Positions 53,474 through 64,000 are shown, numbered from the stretch's first letter. The stretch: DNA of 64,000 nt from Microglena sp. YARC (GCA_022414725.1 CM039463.1:73142413-73206412); one strand, 5' to 3'. Notes: generated from the sequence alone by a model not told the origin. A program made the numbers and translations.

Positions 53474-54478
53474 GCAACGCCTCCACCTCCACTCTCCTCC
53501 CCCCTCCTGCCATACCTCCAACAACACCTACACCTCCCCTCAGCTCCTCCTCCCTCTTAAACAATCAGACAAAGAGAAAACTAGGCAAGCCATCACTACT
53601 CAATACCTCCACCAATTCCTGAGCTCCCACACTAACATAGAATCCGCCTGGCAAACTGCTCAGGACCTTCTTGGGAAGACAGGACTGCCTCTCACATTCA
53701 AATCCATCAGGCAGGAACTGATGACTACACTTCCAGAAGACCTCAACAGTATGGCCGACCACCTTATGACCACCCTGCATCAAGCCCTCAGTATAATGAT
53801 AGAGACTTGCCCCACTAAACAAACCATCTCTGGCATCTTCCTCCCCAGAAAGACAGCTAAATCCTACCAACAACTTAACCAACACGTGAAACACATTAAA
53901 ACTCTCCGCACCCAATCCTACTCCATGGACCAATCTGGATATGATAACCTGCGCTCTTCCCCATCCTTTCCTCCAGACTGCCTCTACAAACTACAACGCA
54001 AATCCAACTCCTTCTCCTCCACAACCCCCTTCTTACCCAATACCGTCAATCACTCACTGATGACATACAACACACTATCCAGGAGCTACGCACTATCCAA
54101 GCCCTGCAAAAGGAGGAAAGAAGCACCAAGGCCATCAAGATGTTTCGCCATCGCCTTAATACACAGGCGCGGGTTACGCATAGACACATCTTCAAACCAG
54201 ACGGCCAGCCCCACTCTCCCACTGTCCTTCTTAACCAGCAAACTGGAACCCTTCATACTAAAACTAAAGATCTCCTTGACCTTTTGACCAAACACATGGG
54301 CAAACTCATGTCTCCCCCTGTGCCCCCACCCAATGGCAACTACACTGCCTACTCTACCCCTCCCCCTGGGAAACACACACTGACAAATTTCAACTCGAAA
54401 CTCCCGCCACCTCTATTCAGCATACTGCCTCACCCTACACCTACCTCTCATCTCCAACTGCCTACACCGACTGCATCA
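53474..54478 (+). pseudogene. Dualen linker between APE and RT, frameshifted
   Basis: Helical linker sequence in three frames: SDKEKTRQAITTQYLHQFL through PRKTAKSYQQLNQHVKH (frame of 53721-54287), then FRHRLNTQARVTHRHIF (54140-54535), then a change near 54390 into the RT frame. Typical of the region before RT in AP-endonuclease-bearing non-LTR elements. Confidence 0.6.
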
Positions 54479-55518
54479 GAAAACTGGCCACAAATAAAGC
54501 CACAGGACCAGATGGGATACCCAATGAATTACTGATGTGTCTCCCCACCGAAATGCACACTGTCATTCACAAACTTATGCAAATCTCCTGGATCCTGGGA
54601 GAAACCCCAGACTGCTGGAAAACTTCTCACACAGTTATGCTTTACAAAAAATCTGACCCGTACCTTCCCCAGAACTATAGACCCATAGGACTTAACAATT
54701 CTGTGGCTAAACTCTGGACCTCTCTCATCACCAACACAATTTCCACCTACTCAGAAACCAATCTTATTCTCAGCACCTGCCAAGAGGGATTTAGAAAAGA
54801 CAAGAGCACCTATAGGCAGCTCCTCAACCTCCTTCACAACATAGAGGATGCCTCCCTCTTCCAACAAGACTTGTACGCAGCTTACTTTGACTTTAGCTCT
54901 GCCTTCAACATGATAGATCACCAAAAACTTCTTTGCATTATGCACAACCTTGGATTCACCCACGACACCATAGACACAGTCAAAGGGATCTATACCAACT
55001 CCAACACTCACATCCTCCTTAACAACACACCTGGTCAACCTATCCCCATCACCAGGGGATCCATCCAAGGGGACACACTCTCCCCTCTCCTCTTCATCAT
55101 CTTTATTGAACCCCTCCACCGATGGCTATGCTCAGGAGGTAGGGGATACCGCGCTGCCTCCCTTCCCACCGCGGAGGCTGACGAGCACCTCACCAGCAGC
55201 CTGGGGTACGCGGATGACACCGCAGTCCTCACTGGAACGGTCGAGGACCTCCGCATCCAATGTGGTAAAGTCCAACTGTTCAGCACCTGGTCTGGCATCC
55301 CTCTCAATGCTACCAAATGTGTGGTCAGTGGCATCCTTCACAAGACACACCCCTCAAACCCCACCCACACTGATATCCTCAAACAAAGACTCCAGGACAA
55401 AATAGCCCTTGGAGACACATATGCCACTTATCAACCACCAGATATAGCCTACAAATACTTAGGAGTCCACATCTCTCTCACCCTCAACTGGAAAACCCAA
55501 CTGCATGCCACCCCTTGA
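54479..55518 (+). CDS. Dualen reverse transcriptase
   Basis: The frame is open upstream of the first ATG (54535), with KATGPDGIPNELL. Numbered from that ATG: NYRPIGLNN (47-55), motif A YFDFSSAFNMIDH (D119), motif B GSIQGDTLSPLLF (175-187), catalytic YADD (225-228) and LNATKC (motif D). This is a non-LTR type RT that would copy element RNA from a nicked target. The ORF ends at 55518. The thumb continues in another frame (55505-55858, LPKTEAGLGIPSLL), so one indel lies near 55505. Confidence 0.9.
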
Positions 55519-55858
55519 CATTATCCACACCAAGGGCCTACATATACTCAACAAAGCTAAAAGCAGGGCAACCCCTGAACAATGCATACGCATAATCACA
55601 CAATGCATCAGAGCAGCCATCAAATACCCTATGATCGTAGCCCCCTTCTCTCTCACAGACATCCACATTATAGATAAAGCAGTACTTAAGACAGTCAAAC
55701 TGTGCAGCAGCCTTCCCATGTCCTTCCCCACTAGGGCACTACACCTGCCCAAAACAGAGGCAGGCCTAGGGATCCCCTCTCTCCTCACTGAATACACACA
55801 AATTACTGCCTCTGCCCTCACCCACGCCATGAATGACACTGGACGCCTGGCATACTAA
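55505..55858 (+). pseudogene. Dualen RT thumb, other frame
   Basis: Continues the RT thumb and connection region after the frameshift; IRAAIKYPMIVAPFS and LHLPKTEAGLGIPSL fit the post-RT part of non-LTR elements. It ends at a stop in 55856-55858. Confidence 0.55.
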
Positions 55859-56070
55859 CCAAATCTCTCCTCACTAAAACCTTCAAAACTTTCCACACTC
55901 TCACTCCAACCTCTCTCTCTCCCAAACTCCTCCAATACTCATCTCTTGCCCGGCAACTTCAACTCCTAGACCATTCAAACATCCAAATTACCTGGAATGA
56001 CACAGAACTCCTGGATAAGCTCAACATCCAATCAGTACTCCCTCAACCTGCTCACATCCCTGTCTCCCTT

Positions 56071-57285
56071 GTGACTCCCTTCCACGACCTAGGGATCTAT
56101 ACATACCACGACCTGGTTACTCCAGCAGGCACTCACCTTATCACTACCACGGATCTCCCTCTTATCACACAGGGCAAAGTCACAAAGCACCATCGGCGCT
56201 CCCTCAACCTCCTTACAGCACACCTCACTGGCAACAGCCCCGACCTGCTCCCCTCCTTCAGCCATGCCAACCCTCTTCCATTACCGCAGCGACAACTTAC
56301 CTCGTCATACACCATCCCACCCAAACCGTCAGCCGATGCGCAGAACATGTTTGTCGCCCGCCGGCCTCCACCCCAACTCAGCGCTACCCCACCAGCCGAG
56401 CGCAACCTCCTGTCAAGGAAGCGGACTACACAGCAGACCCTCTCCGAGACCTCAGCGGGGAACAATGGTGGGCGTGGACCACCTGCAACTCCACAGCCGA
56501 ATGGAACGCCAACGTCGACCACTACGGTAAAGCATGGGGCAACAATGAAGCCGCGACAACCTGGGCATCCCCGCCTTCACCTCTGCAAGGCCATCATCCG
56601 CGGCCCAGCCAAGCCCTTCTTTAAGCACTACAACATCACTAAGGTCTCCAACCCTGATCTTCTCAAGGCAGCAATGCTCCACCCTACCCCTGGATCCCCA
56701 TCCCCCCTACCCGTCTCCTTCACCTCACCTATGGTAACCAGTACAAACCCCTCAGCATCACCAGCTGGCGCAGCAAACGGACCATGGACACTAGGGACAC
56801 CAGCATCACCACCACTGCCCACCTCCAATGGGCCCCCATCACCATGCACAAACGACCATATCAGTCAATACACCCAAATTGGTTACACTATCCTTCACAG
56901 TAACCCAATTACTCCCACCACCTCTGAGGTCCACTGGAAACCACAACCATACCACACCACCCACCTCATCACTATGCTGGGCCAATCCACCTATGACACC
57001 CTTCTCCAGGCCTTCAAAGGCACACCCACCACCACAACCCATCTTAACCCCAGAAGAGACTCCCACCTTACTAACTCCCAGCAACAGGGACAATGGGCCA
57101 CTACACCTGTCTTCAACGCTGATAACCATGCCCTTGTCCACAAACTTCTTCACATAGACACTCATGACCGAAACCCTACCTGGGACATCCCAATCACCAC
57201 TCAAACACACAGCCCAAACTGGCATCCTCACTGGCTCAGAAGGCCATCAAACCCACACGCATGCAGACACTACATTCCTCTATAA
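56071..57285 (+). pseudogene. Dualen middle region, unassigned
   Basis: 404 open codons between RT and RNase H with no recognised domain. The first ~70 residues (DLGIYTYHDLVTP, KHHRRSLNLLTAHL) resemble the helical region after RT; the rest is Pro/Thr-rich. Some of it may be out of frame. Confidence 0.4.
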
Positions 57286-58180
57286 CCCCACCGGGAAATG
57301 TGTGGGTCATAGTACCAACACCCTTCTCACCTCCCTCCACACACACTATGAATACAATAAAACTACACGCCCTTCAACTTGGAACCAACTCACACAAGGA
57401 GGATTCCTACCTGACCTTGCAGCCCTATACACCAGACACAAGGACACCCCTGCCTCCACCTACACTCTTCCCCCAGCCCTGCACCAAGCTAACCTACACC
57501 TCAACATCACCCATCACCACACTGCTACCCCACTCAACCTAGATTCTGCCTATGAAGAATTTTCCTCCATGAACCCAGCTGACCAGCTCTTTGGGAGCCA
57601 ACGGGGATCTCTTCCACAGCATCTGGACAGGGGGATCACTGGTGGACATCCCTACCTCCCGTCACCGATGCACACAAGGCACTCAGGTGGGCTCTAGCCA
57701 GTGCTGACCACGCAGAAGCACAACACATCCCAACATGCACTGTCTTACTCATCCCAGACAACTATAATGCCCCCTACAAGAAACTATTGCACCACCCCTG
57801 GATCCATCACGTGGACTCCAGACCTTTCTCTAAAAATCTACAGCACCTCTGAAACCTGGCTAGGGGGCAAACATCACAACCCTACCTCCTCCCACAAGCT
57901 CCACATTCTCATCATCAGCAACCCAAGCAGCCAACCTGAATACCTAAACCGTCTCCAGGGGTTCAAAGACATCTGGTCACAGCACATGCTCAGCATCTCA
58001 CCCTACTGGGAACCACATAACCTCCCTGCACATCCTACCCTTACCTCTTCAGACACACAAATCACCTACCCCAGGACTCTTAAATCCCTCACTACCCTGC
58101 CCTGGCAGCCTACCACCCACCACTGCCCCCCTCTGCTCCCCACAGTTATCTACCCCTGCCACTACCCAGCCATACCTACC
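57286..58180 (+). pseudogene. Dualen region before RNase H, unassigned
   Basis: Read in two frames (57164-57697 and 57701-58246). It includes THYEYNKTTRPSTWNQLTQGGF and later YSSQTTIMPPTRNYC; no family is recognised. Confidence 0.4.
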
Positions 58181-58620
58181 CTAGGTCTGCAGGTCTATAC
58201 TGATGGCAGCCTGATCAAGGGAGCCCTGGCACCCCCAGCAAAATAGGTGCAGGGGTCTACATACCTGTGGCTGGTATGAGCTATTCCATTAACCCAGGAG
58301 GCCAAGGCGCCACCAGAACTAAACAACCGGGCTGAATTAGTGGCCATCCATCAAGCCATAGCACGCATTGACTATAATACTGACCTCACCCTGCACACTG
58401 ACAGCCTCTGCTCACTCCAACTCATTAACAAAATGATTCAAGATCCTACTACCTCTACACGTTCTCTTCACTCTGAACTCCTGCATTCTATTCCGCACTC
58501 ACCTTGTCCAACGCATTCTGGCAGGATCACACACTACCCTCTGCAAAGTACGCTCACACACTGGCATATTGGGCAATGATAGAGCAGATGCACTAGCACG
58601 CAATGCAGCCACCAACCCAG
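58181..58620 (+). pseudogene. Dualen RNase H, frameshifted
   Basis: All four acidic positions can be found, but in different frames: LQVYTDGSLIKG (58185-58220), AELVAIHQAI (58333-58362), TLHTDSLCSLQLI (58390-58430) and GNDRADALA (58570-58598). Frame changes lie near 58230, 58325 and between 58480 and 58570. RNase H would remove element RNA after first-strand synthesis. Confidence 0.75.
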
Positions 58621-59639
58621 CATCTGTACGATACACCGACACCACTGGAGAACAACCCCGCCACAACACCTATTGGCCCACTGTCCAACCCCCCTGCACA
58701 CCTCTTGGCACAACTCCCCCACGAGCCTTAGCACCTAACCTCACCAACGGGATCAGTCTTAACCTTCCCACTAGCTGCCACCTCGGACAACATCCCCTCA
58801 AAGGCATATATGCCACCACCTGGGCTGATAACACCCCCTTGCATCTACCCCACTCCAGCAATAAATTCTGGACATCCTCTCACATCACCCACAAAACTAA
58901 GTTCTGCATCCTCAAGGCCAGATGGGGCCGACTGTGGAACAAGAAGCTTGCCTATCGCTGGAAGATGCCCTATGCTAACAACCCCAACCCTGCCACCTCC
59001 CCCACATGCCCTATTTGTACCACCCACGAGGACGGAGCTGGCCACATTCTTGCTGGCTGCACACACGCCACCTTCAAGGGCATGTACATCAAGCGTCATG
59101 ACGCAGCTGTCCACTTACTGCACAAGGCCATCAGCAAAGGCGCCCTTGGATCCCGCCGCGTTATCATGGACGCAGGTAGGCTGGAGGACCTCCCCCGCGG
59201 AGTCCTTGGCAAAACACTGCCTGACTGGTTACGCCCTCCCTCCATCTCAGCAGAGATCTGGCCCAAACTGAGGCCAGATCTCGCCATCCTGCCCGAGGTG
59301 GACTCACCCACCATTGCTGCTGACAAGGAAATCTGGATTCTAGAGCTGGGATACTGCTCTGACACCAACCATGCCACTAAGGCAGAGGATAAACATGCCC
59401 AACACACCCAGTTGGTGGCCGGCCTAAGACTAGCTGGCTACCTTGTTCACTACCTAGTTGTTACCATTGGTACCACTGGCACCATCCCCAGAACCTTTGT
59501 GACCTCCATGACCACCCTTGGTCTTACCAATTTAGAAATTCTTACATTAGCAGACCAGCTGCACCACCACTCTGTTGACAGCTTTCAGACTATTTTACAA
59601 TGTCGTAGATTCATGGAACACCACCCCGCCGGAGATTAA
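58569..59639 (+). CDS. Dualen C-terminus: CCHC finger and restriction-like endonuclease
   Basis: 356 open codons, the best-preserved part. Residues 1-12 are the end of RNase H (GNDRADALA). The CCHC finger is CPIC (147-150), H159, C164. It is followed by RHD (176-178), the same finger-plus-RHD arrangement as in R2-type elements. The PD-(D/E)xK-like nuclease core has RPD (235-237) and E259 in WILELGY, then a helix with K271/K275. In R2/CRE elements this enzyme cuts the target site; here it exists next to an AP endonuclease. It ends at TAA 59637-59639. The ATG used is internal to the polyprotein. Confidence 0.85.
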   Translation: MGNDRADALARNAATNPASVRYTDTTGEQPRHNTYWPTVQPPCTPLGTTPPRALAPNLTNGISLNLPTSCHLGQHPLKGIYATTWADNTPLHLPHSSNKFWTSSHITHKTKFCILKARWGRLWNKKLAYRWKMPYANNPNPATSPTCPICTTHEDGAGHILAGCTHATFKGMYIKRHDAAVHLLHKAISKGALGSRRVIMDAGRLEDLPRGVLGKTLPDWLRPPSISAEIWPKLRPDLAILPEVDSPTIAADKEIWILELGYCSDTNHATKAEDKHAQHTQLVAGLRLAGYLVHYLVVTIGTTGTIPRTFVTSMTTLGLTNLEILTLADQLHHHSVDSFQTILQCRRFMEHHPAGD

Positions 59640-60186
59640 CATTTTTTGGTCCAGCTAGTGCCACCCACGTGACTGACTGAAATGACTCTCAGTCAGTTAC
59701 GGGTGGGATCACAACTAGTACTGGATATTTTTTGTGTTTATCTATGGTGACTACAGCTAGCTTCTGCGTACGCTGTGGTGTCCTTAATCTCACGTCCCTA
59801 GAGTATTTATATTTCTTGGATGTAACAATTTCAATTTCAATTTCTCTTGACGAGCTTCGATTTCCTACAAGATCTCCGTGTCTCATCCCCGCTCTGAGCT
59901 CTCCTTCGACATCTTTGTCTACACTGCTTGGAGCTCTCCATTTTTCTCCTGTCCAAGATCGTCATTCCCATTCTCTACTTCGTGTAGAGATCTCCATTTC
60001 TCCCTTCCAAATCCCAGCTCTGAGCTCTCCTTCGCCATCTTTGAGTACCCTGCTCGGAGCGAGCTCTCCAGCTCTCTCGATCAACACCCTGCCCGCTCAA
60101 ATTCCGGCGCTGCTTAGCGTCCGCTGCCGGAATAGGGGGAACCCCTTGACCTCCACTGACCCGTCGTCCCCTCCTCCACGACGACA
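59640..60186. other. Junction between Dualen 3' end and next LTR element
   Basis: No gene supported. Near 59668-59701 a hairpin (GTGACTGACTGAAATGACTC / CAGTCAGTTAC) follows the Dualen stop and may belong to its 3' UTR. At 59880-60080 a degenerate tandem repeat of 'gctctgagctctccttcg' type precedes the next ORF and is probably its leader. Confidence 0.45.
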
Positions 60187-61170
60187 ATGTCTGCACCAGG
60201 AAACCACTTCAGGATACCGCCCAGGACCTGCACTCCATTTGATGGTAATGTACACGAATTCACACGTTGGTACCTTGCAACTGTCGACCCACTTCTAGAC
60301 AACCGCTGCGCCAACTCTGTTGTGGATGGTTCTTATGACAATAGACCATATGGTTTACCAGTAAATGGCATGCATTATCCTATCCATCGTGCTTCTAAAA
60401 GTGTTCGGATAAGTGGACTAAGCAACCTCGTGGCTTTCAACCACATCATTGATTGTCTTTCTCCACGCCTGGCCGACCAAGTCAGCCAACATACCAATAA
60501 TGCTGCAGAAGCACTGCGATACCTCCGCCGTCTTTTCGACAGGGACCCCTTATCTGTCGCACCTGCCATGACCGCACCTCATCTGCCTGTCCCGACGACT
60601 ATTGCTCTTGCTTGCATCGCTGTGCCCGCTACTGCAGCCTTGATGATGTCTTTTAGATCACAGCATGCTGCTCCCTGCCCTCTCACAGACCGTGCTCTCA
60701 ATGATGGGGAGGATATTGATAATGATGATGATAATGCCCCAGCACCTTCCCCCGTGCCACCAACGTGTCATGGACCTGCCCTTGGTCCCATTCGTACTAG
60801 ACTGGTACCAACTGTGCGTAGTAAGAAATACTTCTATACTCATGCAAATGACAACACCATGGATATCACCTCTGAACTACATGCCCCTTTCCACACGCAG
60901 ATAGTGGATGGATTTGCTCACTTGCATGGAGGGGAACTTCCTCCATACACTGCCATGGCACCTGGCACACCACATGCATCTGCACACACATCCACTACAC
61001 GGGGAAGTGACAACACAAGTACATCCAGTACACGTGATGGAGACATACCCATCAAACACTCATCAAACACGCAACCACCCCGTCCATTACATCAACCTCA
61101 TCACCACCAGATGACAGTGCTATTACCTCCACAGCCTGCCATCCTGCTATCCACGCCACTAGAGTGCTGA
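60187..61170 (+). CDS. Gag-like ORF of a third LTR element
   Basis: 327 residues. It starts MSAPGNHFRIPPRTCTPFDGNVHEFTRWYLATV; the 'FDG...F..W' pattern followed by helices (FNHIIDCLSPRLADQ, AEALRYLRRLFDRDP) is what retroelement gag proteins show, but there is no zinc knuckle and the match is weak. Residues 170-200 contain an acidic run (DGEDIDNDDDN), and the C-terminal third is His/Pro/Thr-rich. An open frame overlaps its stop and runs to about 61457. A gag role is supported mainly by the polypurine tract and 3' LTR downstream. Confidence 0.45.
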   Translation: MSAPGNHFRIPPRTCTPFDGNVHEFTRWYLATVDPLLDNRCANSVVDGSYDNRPYGLPVNGMHYPIHRASKSVRISGLSNLVAFNHIIDCLSPRLADQVSQHTNNAAEALRYLRRLFDRDPLSVAPAMTAPHLPVPTTIALACIAVPATAALMMSFRSQHAAPCPLTDRALNDGEDIDNDDDNAPAPSPVPPTCHGPALGPIRTRLVPTVRSKKYFYTHANDNTMDITSELHAPFHTQIVDGFAHLHGGELPPYTAMAPGTPHASAHTSTTRGSDNTSTSSTRDGDIPIKHSSNTQPPRPLHQPHHHQMTVLLPPQPAILLSTPLEC

Positions 61171-61457
61171 TCCCATCAATGAAAAATGATAGGGATGACA
61201 AATTCAGTCTCACACACCCTTCACCGCCTGTCCCACCACTTCCCCCTGAAGATGTCAAGGAACAGATTAGTGTTCACGTCACCTGCAGTAACGCACCCAT
61301 CGTCGCATGTTCACTTGCACCACCACCCACTGATCATAGCACTGGCTTTCCCCACATCTGCGCCACATCTGCCCCTACCAGCATGCTGTACCTGCCCCAC
61401 CCTTCCTACTACAATAGGAACCGCAAGGCTCTGCGCCTCCCTGTGGGCATTGGGTAA

Positions 61458-63165
61458 ATGCTAACTTTATCTAGAGAGAAGGGGAGGGATATTGAATGGG
61501 GATATAATGATCTGAGTATCTGTACTGATTTGAGTGACTAATCCTCATAATGTTGATCGGATCTGATCTGTATGATTTGTAGAAGGCAATGATCTGACGT
61601 GCCCTGTCCCCCCAAGAGATGTACCACTCTGGTCACTTATCTGTATATTGTTGCTTTGATCTGACGTTATCATGACTGATCATTATCATATATTGTGCAC
61701 TGACCTCTGAGGTGACTAATGTATATATGATCTGCTATGACCTGATCTGATCATGGTGCATTCTCATGTACTGGTGTTTGTACATGCACCATTGCCCAAA
61801 TGTACTGACGTACAGATGTACAATGGTGCAACCACTCACTGATGCTCACTGACATGTGCCTAGCTGTACTGCAATGCATTAGTGTATTGCTCATGCTGTG
61901 AGCAAGCGGGGGGAATACATTGATCTAACACACTCATGCTGCACTGATCTGAGTATTATGATCTGACTTCACAGTGATCTGGTCTGGTCGCAGGACTGTT
62001 GTTTCATGTGCACTCACCACGCAATGATTACATTGACCTTCATTCACATGCAGATCCCCAGGAAATGAGCGATACCCTCGTTTCCTGAATTAAATCTGCA
62101 TGTTACATAATTGTCTTTGAACTGATATGCAGCCATCCTGGTCTGCACCTTTCCCTCCCAACAATTCCTACCTACCCAGCAGCTCCCTAGATGTACGCTA
62201 ATGACCTGCGGTCCCCCGGCGGGCCTTACAAGCTCTTTGGCTTCTCACCAGCCCCCAGCAACATGGCATCCAAGCTACTGTCCCTGGATGACTCCCCAGC
62301 ACCTGTGTTTTTGTGTGTACCCCCCTGACCTGCTTGTCATTTTTTTAAATAGAATGAACACTCTAGGAATTTAAATCTCGTCCTGCCATGTACTAACACA
62401 GCAGTTTGACTAGGTTTCTTCTTGCCACCTCTGGCGCCTCTAGATACATGCTGTTTTCAATCTGATTTCTTAGCTTGTACCTCCCATCTGAATGACAGTT
62501 ATATGTACTGTCAAGCCAACCTTCTTATATCTTATAACTGATACTGGAAGTACCTCATCATATCCTTCCATCTGGACTGATAGTTATGAGCTAGCGGGGG
62601 ATGTCTACCTTAAGTTATTTCTCATAATGTCACCGTAATTTGTGGATTCATTAAGAGCCCCCAAATTATGGGGGGAATAGTATGCTGACCTTATGTATTT
62701 CTCTTCGTTCTGATTCCTTAGTTGACAAGGCCTTTGGCTGCACCTTCCTGGCAGCTCCACAGCTGGAATCCAGTCTTATCTAGATTTTATCTTGTTTAAT
62801 CTTGCAGCTTCCTGCAGCTCCTAGGAGTTCACCCCGGCGCCCCCCTGCAGTTTGATATCTTAGCACGATATCCTAGCTTGAGATCCTAGCATGACCATAC
62901 ACCCTTCCTGGCAGCTATCAAGCTGGAATCCAGTCCATGTTAAATGTATCTTGCCTGAAGTGCACCTTTATCCTTGACCAGGATTCCCCTCTTGCTCTGT
63001 ACCTCAACATGTACATCTGAGCTTTCCTCCTAGTGTGACTACCTTCCAAGCTTGGCCCCATGCTTCTTGGTAATCACATTATTACATAGTCTGAATATTT
63101 TACACTCTAGACTTCCCTTTTACTTAGAACCTCCTAAATTCCATGAATTCTTCTGAATGAAGAAT
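61458..63165 (+). other. Non-coding tail of the third LTR element
   Basis: No ORF of note. Rich in 'tgatctga' words (61500-62000) and in repeated tags: 'ctggcagct...aagctggaatccagtc' occurs twice (62745-62780 and 62908-62935), and G-tracts of the form GGGGG(G)(A)AT occur at 61909, 62597, 62672 and 63174. Looks like filler assembled by internal duplication. Confidence 0.5.
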
Positions 63166-63171
63166 ACACGA

Positions 63172-63183
63172 AATTGGGGGGAA
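63172..63183 (+). promoter_or_regulatory. Polypurine tract of the third LTR element
   Basis: ATTGGGGGGAA directly precedes the LTR start TGTTATAG, as expected for the plus-strand primer of reverse transcription. Confidence 0.65.
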
Positions 63184-63454
63184 TGTTATAGACCGGTTCT
63201 CCCGGTTCAGCTAGAGTGTCTTAGTGCGCCAGGCCTTCTGCCTGGAAGCTTCCGTTGTCGTGCCTCTGCCCGATAGGGCCAGCACCTACTGGCGGCAGTA
63301 CCCTGAGGTACTGTCGCCTTTCTCTTCTTATACCTGCCATGTCGCCTGACATGCTATCTCGTATGTAAGCTGAAGTGCCTTAGTCCATTCCCTGTGTCAG
63401 TGGTAACGACATAACGCTCCGGAAAGCTACAGTATGTATGTATGTTACATAACA
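63184..63454 (+). repeat. 3' LTR of the third element
   Basis: 271 bp from TGTTATAG to ACATAACA; the ends form the inverted repeat TGTTAT/ATAACA. The first 165 bp match 49250-49414. It contains hairpins (GGCCTTCTGCC; CAGTACCCTGAGGTACTG). Confidence 0.75.
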
Positions 63455-64000
63455 GGGGTAGTTCAAATAGGCTAAAGCGTCTTACCCAACCGTTGGAAGG
63501 GCAAAAAAAGAAAAACATTGATATGGTTAAAAAAAAGGTGTTGAAGATTTCCGATATGACGTTTTGGCGATTTTAGTTAGTGGTGTTCGAGGTCCTGGTG
63601 GTGTTGCTACATTGTTTATTTCGCGTGCCATTAGGTAGCAAGATATTCCTTCCTAGGTGCAGCAAAGCGAAAACACATAAACTCAAGACATAGTAGCTAT
63701 TCTCCTCTTTGCAATGAGCGATGATTCCTCATCGCCAAACTTTTCGCGACTTTTTGTCTGTTTTCGGCGGAGCCCCACCTCCCTGTCTGGCAATCCCAGC
63801 CCCGCCCCAGCCAGCCTGGCAATCCCGCTGTCCAGGGGCCCCTGTCGCTGTCGTTGTCCGACCGAGACGGACCGAGACGGAGCCAAGAAGGGGCCGACAT
63901 TATAATCGCACCCCTGTCGCTGTGCCTGCACCTATCGCTCTCTCCCCGCTCGGAATCCACCCAACAACAAAGAGCAAACAACAATAGCAGCAGCAGCGCT
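63455..64000. other. Right edge, nothing recognised
   Basis: Short overlapping ORFs on both strands at 63683-63987 (63-95 codons) come from a GC-rich patch with 'accgagacgg' repeated; none shows a domain. Two A-runs near 63505-63535. Confidence 0.4.

Larger units (their letters stand above)
51006..59639 (+). mobile_element. Dualen/RandI-type non-LTR retrotransposon with two endonucleases
   Basis: Domain order on the plus strand: papain-like cysteine protease (51006-52424), AP-type endonuclease (52682-53473), reverse transcriptase (about 54480-55860), a long unassigned middle part, RNase H (about 58190-58620), CCHC finger and restriction-like endonuclease (to 59639). Having both endonuclease types, with protease and RNase H, is the published hallmark of Dualen from Chlamydomonas reinhardtii. 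At least six frame changes break the coding region, so this copy looks dead as sequenced. The span given is the coding part; I could not fix the 5' end, a poly-A tail or a target duplication. Confidence 0.85.
60187..63454 (+). mobile_element. 3' part of a third LTR element without pol
   Basis: A gag-like ORF, 1.7 kb of non-coding sequence, a polypurine tract and a 271-bp LTR. No protease, integrase or RT motif is present in any frame, so it is a non-autonomous (LARD-like) element. A matching 165-bp LTR piece lies 14 kb upstream at 49250; whether the Dualen element is nested inside is unresolved. Confidence 0.6.

Noticed and set aside
63683..63987. Four overlapping ORFs at the right edge
   Set aside because: Open in both strands because of GC-rich composition; no domain or start context.

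Overview
The window looks like nuclear DNA of a eukaryote, most likely an alga or a related protist, and it is dominated by mobile and repetitive sequence. The evidence is two Copia-type LTR retrotransposons with target-site duplications, a non-LTR retrotransposon of the Dualen/RandI type (the family described from the green alga Chlamydomonas), a third LTR element, and eukaryotic-type tRNA genes with a short intron in tRNA-Phe and an oligo-T stop behind each gene. I cannot name the species. No bacterial operons, rRNA genes or CRISPR arrays were seen.

Layout. (1) About 1-18,700 is a virus- or plasmid-like segment. It holds two divergent superfamily-3 (D5-like) replication genes (883-2043 minus; 2609-4903 plus), and further right several small ORFs without recognised homologues (15390-16088, 16927-17274, 17455-17892, 17940-18355). 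Family-specific repeats are scattered between them: five 288-bp tandem units, three ~245-bp units each carrying a 104-bp nested hairpin, 54-bp and ~80-107-bp repeats, and a palindrome-bearing intergenic element found four times. The plus-strand replication gene has a TAG stop at 4901, and its 3' end is split by a 7,044-bp minus-strand Copia element (5081-12124) flanked by the 5-bp duplication TTTAC. The original frame resumes after the element and ends at 12184-12186.

(2) 18,727-48,833 is a head-to-tail array of a ~1,615-bp unit: fifteen full copies and a truncated sixteenth. Every unit carries tRNA-Glu(TTC) and an intron-containing tRNA-Phe(GAA) on the minus strand, 26 bp apart, each followed by its own T4 terminator. 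Each unit also has a plus-strand orphan B-box and a candidate structured RNA. The left-most units are diverged and hold broken tRNA copies. A second Copia-family element (24631-29263, TSD GCCAC) without a recognisable reverse transcriptase sits in unit 4.

(3) 48,834-50,990 is non-coding and hairpin-rich, with a 165-bp LTR fragment. (4) 51,006-59,639 is a frameshifted Dualen-like non-LTR element encoding, in order, a papain-like cysteine protease, an AP-type endonuclease, reverse transcriptase, RNase H, a CCHC finger and a restriction-like endonuclease. (5) 60,187-63,454 is the 3' part of another LTR element: a gag-like ORF, a long non-coding tail with repeated G-tracts, a polypurine tract and a 271-bp 3' LTR. 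(6) 63,455-64,000 holds nothing recognisable.

The tRNA array is the part most likely to be functional in the cell. The retroelements carry frameshifts and stops, so these copies look inactive as read, unless some indels are assembly errors. The virus-like genes appear to be a decaying integrated replicon.
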